This document shows, in pieces, positions 5,314 to 6,382 of a stretch of 6,382 nucleotides of DNA. The stretch comes from an uncultured Clostridia bacterium (lineage in GTDB: Bacteria > Bacillota > Clostridia > Christensenellales > Aristaeellaceae). The position numbers and the translations under genes were made by a program. The stretch spans positions 1 through 6,382 of the forward strand of contig CAMMGP010000073.1 of NCBI GenBank assembly GCA_946496415.1. The letters are read 5' to 3'. Position 1 is the first letter of the stretch. Each line of letters begins with the position of its first letter. The notes under the pieces are model-generated. The model was not told the DNA's origin. It worked only from the letters and a program-made list of their open reading frames with translations, and searched no databases.

Positions 5314-6382
5314 ATGACAGAGCGCCTTTACTATGACGATGCCTATCTGACTTCCTTCGACGCGCGGGTGACGGATTGCGCCCCCGACGAAGATACATAT
5401 CTCGTCCGCCTCGACCGTTCGGCCTTTTATCCCACTTCCGGCGGCCAGCCCTACGACACGGGCACGCTGGGCGGGGCGAACATCCTTGACGTATTTGTGC
5501 AAAACGGCGATGTCTTCCACCGCACGGACGCGCCCTTGAACGTGGGAAGCGAAGTCCACGGCGAGATCGACTGGCCGCGCCGTTTCGACCACATGCAGCA
5601 GCACTGCGGCGAGCACATGCTGGCCAACGCCGTCTGGCGGCAGCTCGGCGGCCATGTCATCGGCCTGCACCTGGGCGCGGAGGTCTCGAGCATCGACGCC
5701 GACCTGCCCGGCGGCCGCACGCGCATCACCGAGAAAGAACTGCGCGCGCTCGAGGATGCCGTCAACGAAAACATACAGCGCGACGTGCCTGTCGTCTGCT
5801 CGTTCCCGGACGAGGCGACGCTGAAAAGCATGCCCCTGCGCAAGCCGCCCACGGTCAAAGAGCACATACGCATCGTCGCCATCGGCGATTTTGAGTACGT
5901 GGCCTGCGGCGGCACGCATCCCTCCTCCTCGGGGCAGGTGGGGCTTTTAAAGATCGTGGACGCGCGGCCGAGCAAGGGCAAACTGCGCCTCTCCTTCGTC
6001 TGCGGCAAGCGCGCCTTCCAGGACTATCGCCGCGTCTACGACCTCGCGCACGCGGCGGCGGCGGAACTCTCCACGGCGGTGGAGGACCTGCCCGGCGCGG
6101 TGACGGCCCTGCGCGCCCATTTGCGCGAGGCGGAGCATACAGTATCCGTCCTGCGGCGTGAAAAGCTGCTGGAAAGCGTACCCGCGCTGCTGGAAAGCGC
6201 CCCGCGCGCGAAGTCGGGCGTTCGCGTAGTGGCGGAGACGGTGGCGGCGGACATGCCGCTCCTGCGCGATCTGGCCACGGCCATCATCCGCCAGGGCGGC
6301 GCCATCGCCCTGCTTGCCGCGCCGCAGGGGGAAAGCAATATCTTCGTCTTCGCCCGCGCGCAGGACGTGGGGGAGGACATGG
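5314..6382 (+). CDS. alaX: Alanyl-tRNA editing protein AlaX (long form), 3' end missing
   Basis: This trans-editing enzyme is a free-standing relative of the alanyl-tRNA synthetase editing domain; it hydrolyses Ser or Gly wrongly attached to tRNA-Ala. The 356 visible residues contain an N-terminal beta-barrel with SAFYPTSGGQPYDTG (36-50), then the zinc-site motif HMQQHCGEHML (93-103; ligands His97 and His101), then CGGTHP (198-203; ligands Cys198 and His202). A helical, probably coiled-coil stretch (about 235-295) leads into the start of a DHHA1-type domain that runs off the window. That extension marks the AlaX-L class. The frame is open to the last base with no stop. In-frame ATGs occur at 5296, 5305 and 5314; AGGAG (5300-5304) has workable spacing (9 nt) only for 5314. 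The gene is divergent from hsp20. Confidence 0.95.
   Translation, partial: MTERLYYDDAYLTSFDARVTDCAPDEDTYLVRLDRSAFYPTSGGQPYDTGTLGGANILDVFVQNGDVFHRTDAPLNVGSEVHGEIDWPRRFDHMQQHCGEHMLANAVWRQLGGHVIGLHLGAEVSSIDADLPGGRTRITEKELRALEDAVNENIQRDVPVVCSFPDEATLKSMPLRKPPTVKEHIRIVAIGDFEYVACGGTHPSSSGQVGLLKIVDARPSKGKLRLSFVCGKRAFQDYRRVYDLAHAAAAELSTAVEDLPGAVTALRAHLREAEHTVSVLRREKLLESVPALLESAPRAKSGVRVVAETVAADMPLLRDLATAIIRQGGAIALLAAPQGESNIFVFARAQDVGEDM

Noticed and set aside
5287..5919. A 210-codon - strand frame opposite alaX
   Set aside because: alaX is certain from its zinc-site motifs; this frame is its antisense shadow and would overlap the intergenic region without a binding site.

Overview
This 6.4-kb, GC-rich window looks like ordinary chromosome from a high-GC member of the Firmicutes, most likely a gut-type clostridium; the genus cannot be fixed from sequence alone. 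Three things point there: a T-box riboswitch in front of hisS-aspS, a CtsR-type heat-shock operator in front of a small heat-shock protein gene, and strong AGGAGG-like ribosome binding sites with clean TTGACN-17-TATAAT promoters. I see no mobile element, CRISPR array, tRNA or rRNA gene. I also see no undescribed multi-gene system: the genes all belong to known families, and the interest lies mainly in regulation.

Layout from left to right. The 3' end of a TrmH/SpoU-family RNA methyltransferase gene reads rightward (1-305). It meets a leftward unit head-on at a short shared terminator hairpin. The leftward unit, in transcription order, is: a consensus promoter (4571-4599), a T-box leader (about 4566-4352), hisS (4321-3059), aspS (3055-1277), an intercistronic hairpin, and an RluA-family pseudouridine synthase gene (1226-354). 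Upstream of this, also leftward, lies a monocistronic hsp20 gene (5110-4676) with its own terminator and a promoter flanked by two CtsR-like boxes. Across a 203-bp divergent intergenic region, an alanyl-tRNA editing protein gene (AlaX, long form) reads rightward from 5314 and runs off the window end.

How the genes fit together. Most concern RNA and the accuracy of translation: charging of tRNA-His and tRNA-Asp, pseudouridylation and methylation of structured RNA, and hydrolysis of mischarged Ala-tRNA. The T-box carries an Asp specifier (GAC) and a discriminator-matching C that fits G73 of tRNA-Asp. The sequence therefore predicts that uncharged tRNA-Asp controls the operon even though hisS is its first gene. 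The hsp20 gene is a separate stress module, predicted to be repressed by CtsR.
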